In this document: piece by piece, positions 54,042 through 63,495 of the stretch
How positions within the stretch are numbered: the first letter of the stretch is position 1
Layout: each line of letters starts with the position of its first letter
Origin: Candidatus Sysuiplasma jiujiangense
GTDB taxonomy: Archaea > Thermoplasmatota > Thermoplasmata > Sysuiplasmatales > Sysuiplasmataceae
Assembly: GCA_019721075.1 (NCBI GenBank)
Contig: JAHEAD010000001.1
Location: 186,001 to 250,000 of the forward strand
Direction: 5' to 3'
Length of the DNA: 64,000 nucleotides
Program-made: the position numbers and the translations under genes
Notes under the pieces: generated by a model
Told to the model about the DNA's origin: nothing
Database searches by the model: none
Seen by the model: the letters and a program-made list of their open reading frames with translations, nothing else

Positions 54042-55202
54042 ATGAAAAAACCAGGGATTATATTCGACGAAAATGAAACTATTCAGCTGTCGTCGGGAAA
54101 CAGCTGGATCACGCTTTCATATTTTGAAGACGGAAAAAATCTCTATTTGATGTCAACAGGTCAGAATTCAAGATGGCCATCGGAAGTACTCAGAAAGGGC
54201 AGTGCTGTTTTCAGGCTGAAAGGCGAGATCCGTTCAGGAACAGCAGAGCTCATAGGTAATTCCCTTGAGAGAAAGAGAATCATGGACAGCTTTCGAATTA
54301 AATACGGCGATGAAAAATACAGTAGATGGTTTCAGACAACAGCAAGGGTGATTAAAATCACCAATGCGCAGAACAGGATACCGGAAAACGAACTATACTA
54401 CAGATGGCTGGAATCTGAGTTCGATTCAGTCGCTTATGATTATGACAGGCACATTACCGGTAACAGCATAAACATGCTTTTGAGAGATCGTTCGCTTAAA
54501 CTTATGAGGCATATTTTTTCTAACTCACACACGCTACTCGAAATAGGGTGCGGATCAGGAATGGAAACGCTGCCGATGCTCAGAGAGGGGCATGACGTTG
54601 TTGCACTGGACATTTCATCTGAAATGCTCAGGGTGGTTGAAAACAAATCTAAGTCTGCTGGCCTCAGTGGTCAACTCATTACAAGAAAGATGAAGGCATC
54701 GCAAATAGAAGAGCTGGCGGCTGAATTCGGAGAAGAGTTTTTCGACGGGGCATATTCCACATATGGTGCACTGAATTGTGAGCCTTCGCTTATTGAAATA
54801 CCCCGGGCGCTCGGCCTGCTGTTGAAAAAAGAAAGCCGCTTCGTTGCCGGTATTTATAATAAATTTTGCCTGACCGAAATCCTTGGTTACGGCTTGACAC
54901 TCAGGCTGGGCAGAATTACCGGCAGGGTAGAGAGCAGAGTCCTCGAAGGGAACTCGAGATTCTGCATAGACGTCTATCCGTACAGCGTCCTTGATTTCGA
55001 GACCATATTCAGTCCGTTTTTTAAAAAGGAAAGTGTTATTGGCGTTCCTGTAATACTTCCTCCGTCAGACCTGGACCGGTATGCCAGAAAATTCTCCAGC
55101 CATAGGGAAAAACTGTATAAAATTGACATGCTGCTCGGTAGAATTTGGCCATTCTACGCTCTGGGCGATCACTTCCTCATGACGCTGTCAAAGAAAAACT
55201 GA
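54042..55202 (+). CDS. Split-barrel flavin/deazaflavin-type domain fused to SAM methyltransferase
   Basis: 386 residues. The first 110 resemble the split-barrel deazaflavin-dependent nitroreductase fold (ITLSYFEDGKNLYLMST, LKGEIRSGTAELIG, FRIKYGDEKYSRWF). From about 150 a class I methyltransferase follows: LLEIGCGSGMETLPM, VVALDISSEMLRVVE, FDGAYSTYGALN. ATG 54042. The gene lies 50 bases after the GT2 gene. The domain pair is unusual: it might reduce and methylate one substrate, but the barrel could also be a degenerate binding domain. Substrate unknown. Confidence 0.65.
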   Translation: MKKPGIIFDENETIQLSSGNSWITLSYFEDGKNLYLMSTGQNSRWPSEVLRKGSAVFRLKGEIRSGTAELIGNSLERKRIMDSFRIKYGDEKYSRWFQTTARVIKITNAQNRIPENELYYRWLESEFDSVAYDYDRHITGNSINMLLRDRSLKLMRHIFSNSHTLLEIGCGSGMETLPMLREGHDVVALDISSEMLRVVENKSKSAGLSGQLITRKMKASQIEELAAEFGEEFFDGAYSTYGALNCEPSLIEIPRALGLLLKKESRFVAGIYNKFCLTEILGYGLTLRLGRITGRVESRVLEGNSRFCIDVYPYSVLDFETIFSPFFKKESVIGVPVILPPSDLDRYARKFSSHREKLYKIDMLLGRIWPFYALGDHFLMTLSKKN

Positions 55203-55259
55203 CCTGAATGCTCTCTTCATGTTGCAACCATTATATTTGTCATTAAAGATGTGGTCAAT

Positions 55260-56525
55260 ATGAAGCTGTCAATTGTGGGCTCCGGATATGTAGGCATGGT
55301 TACCGGCGCATGCTTTTCGAGGATCGGCAACGATGTAATAATGGTGGACAGCGTTGAAAGTAAGGTCAAACTGGTTAACGCAGGGATCCCCACTGTTTAT
55401 GAGAAGGATCTCGAAGAAATTGTTGCCGGCACAGTTAGAGAAGGCAGGTTGAAGGCAGTCAATAGTATTGACAAAGCCATAAATTCAAGCGATCTTTCTT
55501 TCATATGCGTCGGGACTCCGTCAACGAGCGACGGCAAACAAAATCTGGATTATATAAAGAAAGTGTCAGAAGAGATAGGAATGTCAATAAGGAGGAAGGC
55601 AGGATACCACACAGTCGTCGTAAAGAGCACGGTTGTCCCCGGCACAACTGAAGGGGTGGTGAAGAAAATCATCGAAAACATCAGCGGGAAAAAAGCTGGA
55701 ATTGATTTCGGCCTCGGAATGAATCCCGAATTCCTGAAAGAGGGCGGCGCGGTTAATGATTTTATGAAACCGGACAGAGTGGTGATCGGAAGTTTTGATG
55801 AAACGACAAAAAAGGTGCTTGAGGATATCTACGCGCCTTTCACTGCACCAAAGATATTCACAGACTGCACGACGGCCGAGATGATAAAGTACGCGTCCAA
55901 CATATTTCTGTCTGCAAGGGTTGCGCTTATTAACGAAATAGGCAATGTTTCCAAGGTTCTTGGCATAGATACGCGTGTTGTTGCGAGAACGATCGGGATG
56001 GACAGGCGGATAGGCCCGCTGTTCCTTAACGCAGGAGCTGGCTTTGGCGGCAGCTGCTTCAGGAAGGATGCTTCTGCCTTTTCTTCGCTTGCCGATGAAC
56101 TGGGTGTGGACACGCCGATAGTAGATGCGGTACTCACACAAAACGAGAGGCAGCCTCTGAAACTTGTAGAGATGCTTGAGAAAAGAATGAAAATAGCAGG
56201 AAAGAGGGTTGCCGTCCTTGGTCTCTCATTCAAGCCAGATTCAGATGACGTCAGGGATGCGCCTTCAATCAGGGTTGTCGGCGAACTGCTCAAAAAGGGG
56301 GCCGAGGTTATTGCTTTCGATCCCAAAGCAATGGAAAATTTCAGAAAGCTCTTTCCTGGAATCACTTATGCCGCCTCCCCCGCAGAAGCCGCCGGTGGTT
56401 CTGATGCCATAATCATTGTCACTGAGTGGAAAGAATTCTCAGACCCGCTCATATATGGTGGAAAGCTTGTTGTGGACGGCAGAGGAGTAACGAAAACGAG
56501 TAACTATGAAGGGATATGCTGGTGA
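55260..56525 (+). CDS. UDP-glucose/UDP-sugar 6-dehydrogenase
   Basis: 421 residues: NAD-binding VGSGYVGMVTGACFSRIGNDV, KSTVVPGTTEGVVK, GMNPEFLKEGGAVNDFMKPDRVVIG, catalytic cysteine in AGAGFGGSCFRKDASA, and GLSFKPDSDDVRDAPS. It oxidises UDP-glucose to UDP-glucuronate (UDP-GlcNAc cannot be excluded alone, but galU and a UDP-xylose synthase next door point to glucose). ATG 55260 lies about 28 bases after TATA-like TTATATTT. Overlaps galU by 20 bases. Confidence 0.92.
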   Translation: MKLSIVGSGYVGMVTGACFSRIGNDVIMVDSVESKVKLVNAGIPTVYEKDLEEIVAGTVREGRLKAVNSIDKAINSSDLSFICVGTPSTSDGKQNLDYIKKVSEEIGMSIRRKAGYHTVVVKSTVVPGTTEGVVKKIIENISGKKAGIDFGLGMNPEFLKEGGAVNDFMKPDRVVIGSFDETTKKVLEDIYAPFTAPKIFTDCTTAEMIKYASNIFLSARVALINEIGNVSKVLGIDTRVVARTIGMDRRIGPLFLNAGAGFGGSCFRKDASAFSSLADELGVDTPIVDAVLTQNERQPLKLVEMLEKRMKIAGKRVAVLGLSFKPDSDDVRDAPSIRVVGELLKKGAEVIAFDPKAMENFRKLFPGITYAASPAEAAGGSDAIIIVTEWKEFSDPLIYGGKLVVDGRGVTKTSNYEGICW

Positions 56526-57384
56526 TTTACTGAAAGCAGTCATACCGGCGGCAGGAATGGGAACACGTTTCCTTCCGCTGACAAAAGTTCAACCCAAGGA
56601 GATGCTCCCTGTCGTGGATAAGCCGGTTATACAATATGTGGTTGAGGAAGCGGTTAGAGCCGGAATAAAGGACATAATAATAGTCACCGGAAAGGAGAAA
56701 AGGGCAATAGAGGACCACTTTGATTCATCCCCCGAACTTGAAAGGCTGCTAACTGAACGCGGAAAGGGGGAATATCTTCAGAAGGTCAGAGAAATTTCGT
56801 CACTGGCCGAAATACATTATATCAGACAGAAACACCCGAAAGGTCTTGGAGATGCCGTATACTGTGCACGTCACCATGTAGGAAACGAAAGTTTTGCTGT
56901 TATGCTCGGGGATACGATAAACATATCAAGTGTTCCTGTTGTGAAACAGCTGATGGACATACACAAAGAGACGGCTTCTTCAGTAATAGCTATAGAAAAA
57001 GTAAGGAAGGAGAAGATAAAAGACTATGGTATAATAAAGGGAAAACAGATTGCAAAGGGATTGTTCGACATTGAAAAAATGGTAGAGAAGCCGTCTGTGG
57101 CAGAAGCTCCGTCAAACCTGGGAATTACGGGAACATACATTCTGACACCCGGTATTTTCGATGCTATTGAAAAGACCGAAGCTGATGGTAAGGGTGAAAT
57201 ACAACTTACGGACGCGCTCTCAGTTCTGAAACAGAGCGAAAAGATATATGGATATGTCTTTGAGGGGAAGAGATACGACATAGGAGACATGTATCTCTGG
57301 ATGAAGGTCAATATTGAGCTCACGCTCAAAAGCTCAAAGTACGGAAGCAGGCTGAGAAGAGAAATGGGGGAATACAAACAGTGA
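56506..57384 (+). CDS. galU: UTP-glucose-1-phosphate uridylyltransferase
   Basis: 292 residues with VIPAAGMGTRFLPLT (nucleotide-binding loop), QPKEMLPVVDKPVIQYVVEE, HPKGLGDAVYCARHHVG and VEKPSVAEAPSNLGITGTYIL. This is bacterial-type GalU, making UDP-glucose. It starts within the end of the dehydrogenase gene and ends overlapping the next gene (GTGA), so ugd-galU-uxs is a tightly coupled trio. dTDP-glucose formation (RmlA) is less likely given the neighbours. Confidence 0.92.
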   Translation: MKGYAGDLLKAVIPAAGMGTRFLPLTKVQPKEMLPVVDKPVIQYVVEEAVRAGIKDIIIVTGKEKRAIEDHFDSSPELERLLTERGKGEYLQKVREISSLAEIHYIRQKHPKGLGDAVYCARHHVGNESFAVMLGDTINISSVPVVKQLMDIHKETASSVIAIEKVRKEKIKDYGIIKGKQIAKGLFDIEKMVEKPSVAEAPSNLGITGTYILTPGIFDAIEKTEADGKGEIQLTDALSVLKQSEKIYGYVFEGKRYDIGDMYLWMKVNIELTLKSSKYGSRLRREMGEYKQ

Positions 57385-58340
57385 AAATCCTCGTAACTGG
57401 CGGTGCAGGATTCATCGGTTCCGCACTGTGTGAAAGACTGCTCAGAAACGGAGATTCGGTTATCTGCGTAGACAATCTTTCCAGCGGCAGGAGGGTAAAT
57501 ATTTCACATCTTGAATCGGACGACCGAATGACATTTCTGAAGAGAGATATCACAGAACCGCTGGGCATAGATGGGAAAATAGACAGAATATATCATCTGG
57601 CATCTATGGCCTCCCCGATAGATTTTGAGACGCATGCACTTGAAATTGCATTGACAGGTTCGCTGGGAACAATAAATGTGCTGCAGCTCGCAAGAGAGAA
57701 GAAAGCAAGGTTTCTTCTGTCTTCGACATCGGAAGTCTATGGTCAGCCGGCAAGACATCCGCAATCCGAAGACTACTGGGGAAATGTAAATCCCGTGGGT
57801 GTCAGGGCTTGCTACGATGAGTCAAAGCGCTTTTCTGAAATGATGACTACAGTCTTCGGGAGGACTCACGACCTTGATGCCAGGATAGCCAGAATTTTCA
57901 ACACATACGGACCCGGAATGAGACCCGGGGATGGGAGGGTGATACCAAATTTTGTAACCCAGGCGCTTTCAAACAGGCCGATGACGATTAACGGAGATGG
58001 CCAGCAGACACGATGCTTCTGCTATATCGACGACATGGTTGATGGCCTTATCAAACTCATGGAAACCGACGATATCAGGAATGCCGGCCCGGTAAATCTG
58101 GGAAGCGACAAGGAGATCACTGTTTTGCAGCTTGCAAACATGATCAGGGATATGACCTCATCTGACAGCAGGTTGGTTTTCAATGACATGCCTTCGGATG
58201 ACCCGGTGAGGAGGAGGCCGGACATAAGGAAGGCGGCCCAGATACTTGGATGGAAACCTAAAACCACACTTGGCGCCGGTTTAAAGAAAGTAATCGAAAA
58301 ATACCATGCCGCCAAAACAGCTGACCAGAATATGAGATGA
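57381..58340 (+). CDS. UDP-xylose synthase (UDP-glucuronate decarboxylase)
   Basis: 319-residue short-chain dehydrogenase: TGGAGFIGSALCERLL binds NAD; HLASMASPIDF, FLLSSTSEVYGQP, HPQSEDYWGNVNPVGVRACYDESKR (Y-x-x-x-K catalytic pair) are the strong UXS signature, distinguishing it from epimerases. ARIFNTYGPGMRPGDGRVIPNF follows. GTG 57381 overlaps galU. Product UDP-xylose would supply a xylosyltransferase for surface glycans; the GH31 alpha-xylosidase-like gene at 25 kb fits. Confidence 0.9.
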   Translation: MKILVTGGAGFIGSALCERLLRNGDSVICVDNLSSGRRVNISHLESDDRMTFLKRDITEPLGIDGKIDRIYHLASMASPIDFETHALEIALTGSLGTINVLQLAREKKARFLLSSTSEVYGQPARHPQSEDYWGNVNPVGVRACYDESKRFSEMMTTVFGRTHDLDARIARIFNTYGPGMRPGDGRVIPNFVTQALSNRPMTINGDGQQTRCFCYIDDMVDGLIKLMETDDIRNAGPVNLGSDKEITVLQLANMIRDMTSSDSRLVFNDMPSDDPVRRRPDIRKAAQILGWKPKTTLGAGLKKVIEKYHAAKTADQNMR

Positions 58341-58380
58341 GATTAAACGGCAACCATACAGGAATGTTTTTATTTCAACA

Positions 58381-59610
58381 GTGAGCATTAAACCTGTGCG
58401 CCAGCAGAAAGCAGATGTCGTCCCGAGGGAACTGTCATTTTCTAAGGAGGCATTCATCCGGTATTACACATCACATCCGGTTGAGCCTCCCCTGAAGACG
58501 TCCTCCAGAGAGTTCGGTTTCATGTTCTTTGACAGGAATTACGTTCAGAGACATGTAAGTCTCAGGAACGAGACAGAACTCAACAATTTTCTCAAAATTC
58601 GCGGTCCTTCCCATTCCTATTATTCTGCCGCATATTACGAGAAACCAGACGCGCAGACAATGGCGGAGAAGGGGTGGGGAGGCGCAGATCTCATTTTCGA
58701 TCTTGATGCAGATCACGTCAGAGGGTCGGAGAAACTGCCATACGAGGAAATGCTGAAAGTTGTAAAGAGTGTGATGATTCATCTCTACGATGACTTCATA
58801 ATTTCCGATCTGGGCTTCGACGAGAAGGAAACTGAAATTGTTTTTTCAGGAGGTCGCGGTTATCACATACATGTTTACAGTGAGTCCGTCATATCGCTGG
58901 GCAATCATGAGAGACGTGAAATTGTGGATTACATTACAGCAACAGGCCTGGATGCAGGCGCACTATTCCGGACACAGGTTGTAGGAGTGGATGAAGATCG
59001 AGGGGGGAAGAGAATAACAACAATGAAAATCCCTTCTGAAGATGACGGTGGCTGGTATGCAAAGGCATTTGGCGTAATGAACGAAGTGCTTTCGCAGATG
59101 GAAAACGAGGATAGTGCTGTCAGGCTTCTAACGGAATACGGCATTCCCGAAAAACAGGCCAGGAGAATGGCCGCCAATCTGGCGGATAAAGGGGGCAGGG
59201 AGAGGATCAGGGAAACGGGCCTCATAGACATATTCGGCAACTCATCCAGACAAGACGACAACAGAATTTTCACAGAAATGCTGACCAGAAGAACGGTCGA
59301 CAAAAAGGGGGGCCAGACAGACGAACCTGTGACCAGTGACATCCATAGACTTATAAGACTTCCGGGAACACTTCATGGAAAAACCGCACTGAAGGTTGTT
59401 TCGTTGAAGAGAGATGAACTTGACAATTTCGATCCGCTGACCGATGCCGTTCCTGACTTTGGAGATGAGAGAGTGAAGATAACCACAGTGAATTCTTTCG
59501 CAACCCCTCCTTTTATGGGGCAGCCTATAAACATAAAGGAGGGAATAAACGAAATACCTGTCAATATTGCGTTATTCCTGATGCTGAGGAGACAGGCCAG
59601 ACTCCCGTAG
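58381..59610 (+). CDS. priS: DNA primase small subunit PriS
   Basis: 409 residues of the archaeo-eukaryotic primase catalytic subunit. Catalytic acidic residues lie in LIFDLDADH (107-111), and SGGRGYHIHV (156-165) supplies the second active-site block. A conserved RLIRLPGTLHGKT segment near residue 327 and SREFGFMFF at the start support it. GTG 58381 follows TATA-like TTTTTATTT. PriL is not in the window. Synthesises RNA/DNA primers for replication. Confidence 0.95.
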   Translation: MSIKPVRQQKADVVPRELSFSKEAFIRYYTSHPVEPPLKTSSREFGFMFFDRNYVQRHVSLRNETELNNFLKIRGPSHSYYSAAYYEKPDAQTMAEKGWGGADLIFDLDADHVRGSEKLPYEEMLKVVKSVMIHLYDDFIISDLGFDEKETEIVFSGGRGYHIHVYSESVISLGNHERREIVDYITATGLDAGALFRTQVVGVDEDRGGKRITTMKIPSEDDGGWYAKAFGVMNEVLSQMENEDSAVRLLTEYGIPEKQARRMAANLADKGGRERIRETGLIDIFGNSSRQDDNRIFTEMLTRRTVDKKGGQTDEPVTSDIHRLIRLPGTLHGKTALKVVSLKRDELDNFDPLTDAVPDFGDERVKITTVNSFATPPFMGQPINIKEGINEIPVNIALFLMLRRQARLP

Positions 59611-59688
59611 GAGTGTCTGCCGCAATGGAAGTTTTGCTGATAACCGGTCAGAAACTTATATAAAAAGACATTGAAAATAGCTGTAGGG

Positions 59689-60516
59689 ATGAAGACAAAG
59701 GATCTTGAGAATGACCCCAGACTTGCAAGGATACTGAGAACAAGGGGTCTTCTATTTGGACTGGAGGGGGCCGTTGCGGCTGTAATGGCAGCGCTGGTCA
59801 TGTTCTTGAACGGTTTTTCGCTCCGGCCTCCCTATTTTCCTATATCGAATGTAATACTCATTGCGATATTCATATTTCTGGTAATGTCTGCAGAGCGAAT
59901 ATTCTTTTTCAGGCTGTCAATGAGATACGGGAAGAGGAAGGGTGTGATGTTTCTCATTGCGAAACGCGCCTTCAGATCTTCAATGGCAATACTTGGCGTG
60001 TCGCTGCTGGCTGTTGTACTGCTATTTGCAATAAACTACATGCCGGTGTTCAATGTTCACGGCACTCTCTCTGGTCCTGTTGGAACAACGAATTTCGAGT
60101 CCGGAAACGACCTTGGCCTTTATACCGTAGGATATGTTACCATCTACAATCCTAGCGGTAACAATCTGACTTTTGTAATAGTCACACAGGGCGATTACAT
60201 TGCGTCCGGTGCAACACCGCAGGCGGCAAATGAGTCGGTGCTGATATCGTCAAATCTTGCGGGCGGGAACGATTTTGTGCCCGCAGGAGGCTACACAACA
60301 GTGCAAGTGACGACCATTCCAAGTACAGGATATTATATTGTCGCGTTCTCCAGTTCCGGGAACGTACAGGCGCAGTATACTCTTGGAATGAGGGCGTCGC
60401 CGTCGATATTCTATTCTTTTGTTTTCGCGGCAGCAATCATTCCTTTCTCGGGTTATATGGGGATGATCGCAAGAAGAGAAATGTCCGTGCTCAGGGTGGA
60501 AACGATATTTAAATAG
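59689..60516 (+). CDS. Membrane protein with four spans, unknown function
   Basis: 275 residues: spans at about 30-52, 56-77, 103-123 and near 235-258, with a Ser/Gly/Asn-rich extracytoplasmic beta region between spans 3 and 4 (GTLSGPVGTTNFESGNDLG and further). ATG 59689 lies 27 bases after TATATA at 59657-59664, so it is probably leaderless. It separates priS from the LX-pfdA-ftsY group. No family recognised. Confidence 0.65.
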   Translation: MKTKDLENDPRLARILRTRGLLFGLEGAVAAVMAALVMFLNGFSLRPPYFPISNVILIAIFIFLVMSAERIFFFRLSMRYGKRKGVMFLIAKRAFRSSMAILGVSLLAVVLLFAINYMPVFNVHGTLSGPVGTTNFESGNDLGLYTVGYVTIYNPSGNNLTFVIVTQGDYIASGATPQAANESVLISSNLAGGNDFVPAGGYTTVQVTTIPSTGYYIVAFSSSGNVQAQYTLGMRASPSIFYSFVFAAAIIPFSGYMGMIARREMSVLRVETIFK

Positions 60517-60603
60517 TGTTGTGGCAAAATCCGGTATCTTTGAGCCGTCCTTTGGGAAAAGCGTTTATTTAACCACTGATTAGGATTGCAGCAGGTGAAT
60601 GTT

Positions 60604-60837
60604 ATGAAAGCATTTCTGGTCTCGGGAAAATTCAAAATTTCGGAAAGAAATTGGCAGAATTTCAACATAGAGGTTGCATCAGGGGATGAGAGCGCCGCGA
60701 GGGAGAAAATAATGACGATTCTGGGGAGCAGACACAAAGTGCCCAGGAGGCTGATAGACATTCAAAAAGTGCAGGAGCTGGCCTCAGACAAGATTACCGA
60801 CAACGTGGTGAAACATCAGGCGGGCGCAGGATCTTGA
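60604..60837 (+). CDS. rpl18a: Ribosomal protein LX (eL20/L18a)
   Basis: 77 residues matching archaeal LX: KAFLVSGKFKISERNWQNFNIEVASGDESAAREKIM, LGSRHKVPRRLIDI, I-x-K-V-x-E-L. ATG 60604 begins MKAFLVSG; a GTG 18 bases upstream would add six residues. The order LX-prefoldin alpha-ftsY is conserved among many euryarchaea. Overlaps pfdA (TTGA). Confidence 0.92.
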   Translation: MKAFLVSGKFKISERNWQNFNIEVASGDESAAREKIMTILGSRHKVPRRLIDIQKVQELASDKITDNVVKHQAGAGS

Positions 60838-61262
60838 ACGAGAATGAATTGCGGCAGGCCCTGACTGCTCTGGAAACATTGAGGGGGCAGGCCGAAAATC
60901 TTTCCGGGCAGCTCCAGCTTATACAGGACTCGGTCAATGAATTCTCGAGAGCCAGGGAAACGGCGAGCAATTATGGCCAGGCTGATGACGGGGCGGACCT
61001 CATGGTGCCTGTAGGAGGGGGAGTCTACCTTCCTGTAAAAGCTGTCAAAAGCGGAAGAGGAGTCCTTTCAACAGCGGTAGGCTATTCGTTCGAGGAACCG
61101 CTTTCCAGGATAGTAGAATCAATGGATATCAGAATCAAGGAACTCGTTGAGGCGTCGCAAAAGATATACGATCGCATGGCCGAACTTCAAAAGCAGATCA
61201 ACGAACTTCAATCAATGATCGAGGAGGAGGCCGCCAGAGAGCAACAGCCTCGAACAGGATGA
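60834..61262 (+). CDS. pfdA: Prefoldin subunit alpha
   Basis: 142 residues: an N-terminal coiled coil (ELRQALTALETLRGQAENLSGQLQLI), a central beta-hairpin region (DLMVPVGGGVYLPVKAVKSGRGVLSTAVGYSFEEP), and a C-terminal coiled coil (IKELVEASQKIYDRMAELQKQI). This is the alpha-class layout of the hexameric chaperone that hands unfolded proteins to the thermosome. TTG 60834 overlaps the LX stop. Confidence 0.95.
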   Translation: MNENELRQALTALETLRGQAENLSGQLQLIQDSVNEFSRARETASNYGQADDGADLMVPVGGGVYLPVKAVKSGRGVLSTAVGYSFEEPLSRIVESMDIRIKELVEASQKIYDRMAELQKQINELQSMIEEEAAREQQPRTG

Positions 61263-61266
61263 TCTG

Positions 61267-62193
61267 ATGTTTTCCGCCCTGAAGAAGAGGCTCGGGCTGC
61301 TGAAAGATGATTCGGCTAAGCCCGTATCCGAAACAGCCATTGGCGAGGAAGGTAAAAAAATCAGTGATGAAAAACTGGATGAAATATGCTGGGAGCTGGA
61401 ACTGGGATTGCTTGAATCCGATGTCGCACAGGGCGTTGCGTCGGAAATAATCGCCGGAATGAAAAAAGAACTCCGTGGAAAAAGAATTGCAAGAGGACAC
61501 GATCTTGCTAAAGCAATTGAAGCATCGCTTAAGGAAAACGTCAAAAAGATACTTTCTGAATACAGTGTGGACTTTGACAGTGTAGTCGCAGGAACCGAAC
61601 GACCGACAAAAATCATGTTCGTAGGAATAAACGGCACAGGCAAAACCACCGCCGTTGCCAAGTTGGCAAACATGTTGAAGAAGAAGGGTTACACAGTGAT
61701 TATCGCAGCGGGTGATACGTTTCGAGCGGGAGCAATTGAGCAGCTTAAGGTTCATGGAGAAGCGCTTGATGTCAGGATTGTTTCGCATGAACATGGCGGA
61801 GATGCTGCGGCTGTTGCATATGACGCCATAGAGCATGCTGGAGCCAGACATCGTGATTTTGTTCTCATAGACACCGCAGGAAGAATGCAGACCAACAACA
61901 ATCTGATGGACGAAATGAAAAAGATAAAACGTGTAGCCGAACCGCACATAACAATTTTTGTGGGAGATGCTCTGGCCGGAAACGACATGATTGAGCAGGC
62001 AAAGAAATTCGATGAAGCTGTTGGTGTGGATATGGTGATTCTCACCAAGATAGACGCGGATGCGAAGGGAGGAAGTGCCTTGTCTGTCACCAGAGCAATC
62101 AGGAAACCGATAGTCTTTCTTGGAACCGGTCAGAAATACGAGGATCTAATGCCATTCAGGCCAGAGTGGATGGCAGAGAGGCTGGTTTCCTGA
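61267..62193 (+). CDS. ftsY: Signal recognition particle receptor FtsY
   Basis: 308 residues: an N domain (helical, to about 100), then the G domain with MFVGINGTGKTTAVAKLA (G1), GDTFRAGAIEQL (I-box region), DTAGRM (G3), LTKIDADAKGG (G4) and FLGTGQKYEDLMPF at the end. It docks SRP-bound ribosomes to the membrane. The acidic A domain is short. ATG 61267 with GATCTG; follows pfdA by four bases. Confidence 0.97.
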   Translation: MFSALKKRLGLLKDDSAKPVSETAIGEEGKKISDEKLDEICWELELGLLESDVAQGVASEIIAGMKKELRGKRIARGHDLAKAIEASLKENVKKILSEYSVDFDSVVAGTERPTKIMFVGINGTGKTTAVAKLANMLKKKGYTVIIAAGDTFRAGAIEQLKVHGEALDVRIVSHEHGGDAAAVAYDAIEHAGARHRDFVLIDTAGRMQTNNNLMDEMKKIKRVAEPHITIFVGDALAGNDMIEQAKKFDEAVGVDMVILTKIDADAKGGSALSVTRAIRKPIVFLGTGQKYEDLMPFRPEWMAERLVS

Positions 62194-62220
62194 AATTTTT
62201 GAAGCACCGGTGATTCTGAA

Positions 62221-63489
62221 ATGAGGTACGATGCAATTGTGGTGGGAGCCGGCGTAACAGGCCTTTCTACGGCATTCAGCCTTTCCGCCCTATCCAGGGG
62301 AATGAAAATATGTGTAGTGGAGGCAAGCAGCGGCATAGCGATGGGCAATACTTCAAGGAGCGCCTCAGGATTCAGGACTTCATTTACATCAGAAATCAAC
62401 AGAATTCTTGCAAAATCTACAGCCAGGTACTTCCTTGACATAGCTGCAAAAGGAGATGACATTGGTCTCAGGCAGGTTGGCTACCTCTATCTCCTCGGAG
62501 AGGATAGAGCAGATCACTTTTTCAATATAGCGGACGACCTGAACAGAAACGGCTCTTCGCTGGTCGTGATGGACGGGAGAGAGATTTCAAAGAGAATACC
62601 GGAAATAGTTGTTGAGCCGAAGGGGGAGGACGCCTCCGTTATGAATTTGAAGAGAATAAGCGGCGGAATATTCGATCCTGTTGCGGGAATCATCGATCCT
62701 GTGAAAGTATGCGAACATTACTATGCCGGGTGTGTTAAGAACGGGGTCGAGTTCAAATTCAACACCAGGGTCAAGGGTTTCATTGCCGATGCCAGACCAA
62801 AACTCGGCATATCTGGTGAACCGTTCGGATGGCAAAATGCAGAGGTCACCGGCGTATCGACGGAGGGCGGCGATCTGACCGGCAGAGTTATTGTGGCTGC
62901 CGGCACCTGGACGCCTGATCTCGTCAATGAGATAGGAGTGGATGCAAGGGCAAGACCGAAAACAAGACAGATATTTGTTTTGAGAGGGCAACAGTTGTCC
63001 TCCCTCTACAGGAATCCCGGGTTCACCGGGGCCGGCATCCTCCCATTCACATTCCTTCCAGGGGGGGCCTATCTGAGACCTGAGCTGAACGATGTCTCCT
63101 TTGATATTGGATTTGCGGACGACTTCGGCCGCCCTTATAGATTTGAGGAATATCCTACGCCTGATGACAATTTTTACGAAATGCATATCAGACCTGTGCT
63201 TAAGGAATATCTCCCGGTATTCGAAAACCTGCGACCGGCGGGAAGTTGGGCCGGTCAGTACATAATCAACACATTCGACAGCAACCCGGTCATATTCAAT
63301 GAATACAATATGTTGACTGTTACCGGAATGAGCGGCAGCGGCATACTGAAGAGTTTTGCAATCGGAAGAATTGCAGCTTCCCTTTTCCTTGGCCAGGAGG
63401 AGGCAGATCTCGGGAATGGATTGAAGGCGAAAACCAGCATTCTGGATTTCAGAAACAGAACTGTACAGGCTGAAGAGCTTGTTTTTTGA
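62221..63489 (+). CDS. FAD-dependent amine/sarcosine-type oxidoreductase (DAO superfamily)
   Basis: 422 residues. DAIVVGAGVTGLSTAFSLS is the Rossmann FAD loop; NTSRSASGFRTSF follows as in DadA/sarcosine-oxidase families; the central GRVIVAAGTWTPDL and C-terminal VTGMSGSGILKSFAIGRIAASLFLG are also typical. The substrate (a D- or N-methyl amino acid, or another amine) cannot be told. ATG 62221, 27 bases after ftsY. Converges with the peptidase gene. Confidence 0.85.
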   Translation: MRYDAIVVGAGVTGLSTAFSLSALSRGMKICVVEASSGIAMGNTSRSASGFRTSFTSEINRILAKSTARYFLDIAAKGDDIGLRQVGYLYLLGEDRADHFFNIADDLNRNGSSLVVMDGREISKRIPEIVVEPKGEDASVMNLKRISGGIFDPVAGIIDPVKVCEHYYAGCVKNGVEFKFNTRVKGFIADARPKLGISGEPFGWQNAEVTGVSTEGGDLTGRVIVAAGTWTPDLVNEIGVDARARPKTRQIFVLRGQQLSSLYRNPGFTGAGILPFTFLPGGAYLRPELNDVSFDIGFADDFGRPYRFEEYPTPDDNFYEMHIRPVLKEYLPVFENLRPAGSWAGQYIINTFDSNPVIFNEYNMLTVTGMSGSGILKSFAIGRIAASLFLGQEEADLGNGLKAKTSILDFRNRTVQAEELVF

Positions 63490-63495
63490 ACAATG

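Noticed and set aside
61198-61947. 249-codon open frame on the minus strand
   Set aside because: Antisense to ftsY, whose GTPase motifs are clear; the product is rich in Cys, Phe and His as expected for a shadow frame.
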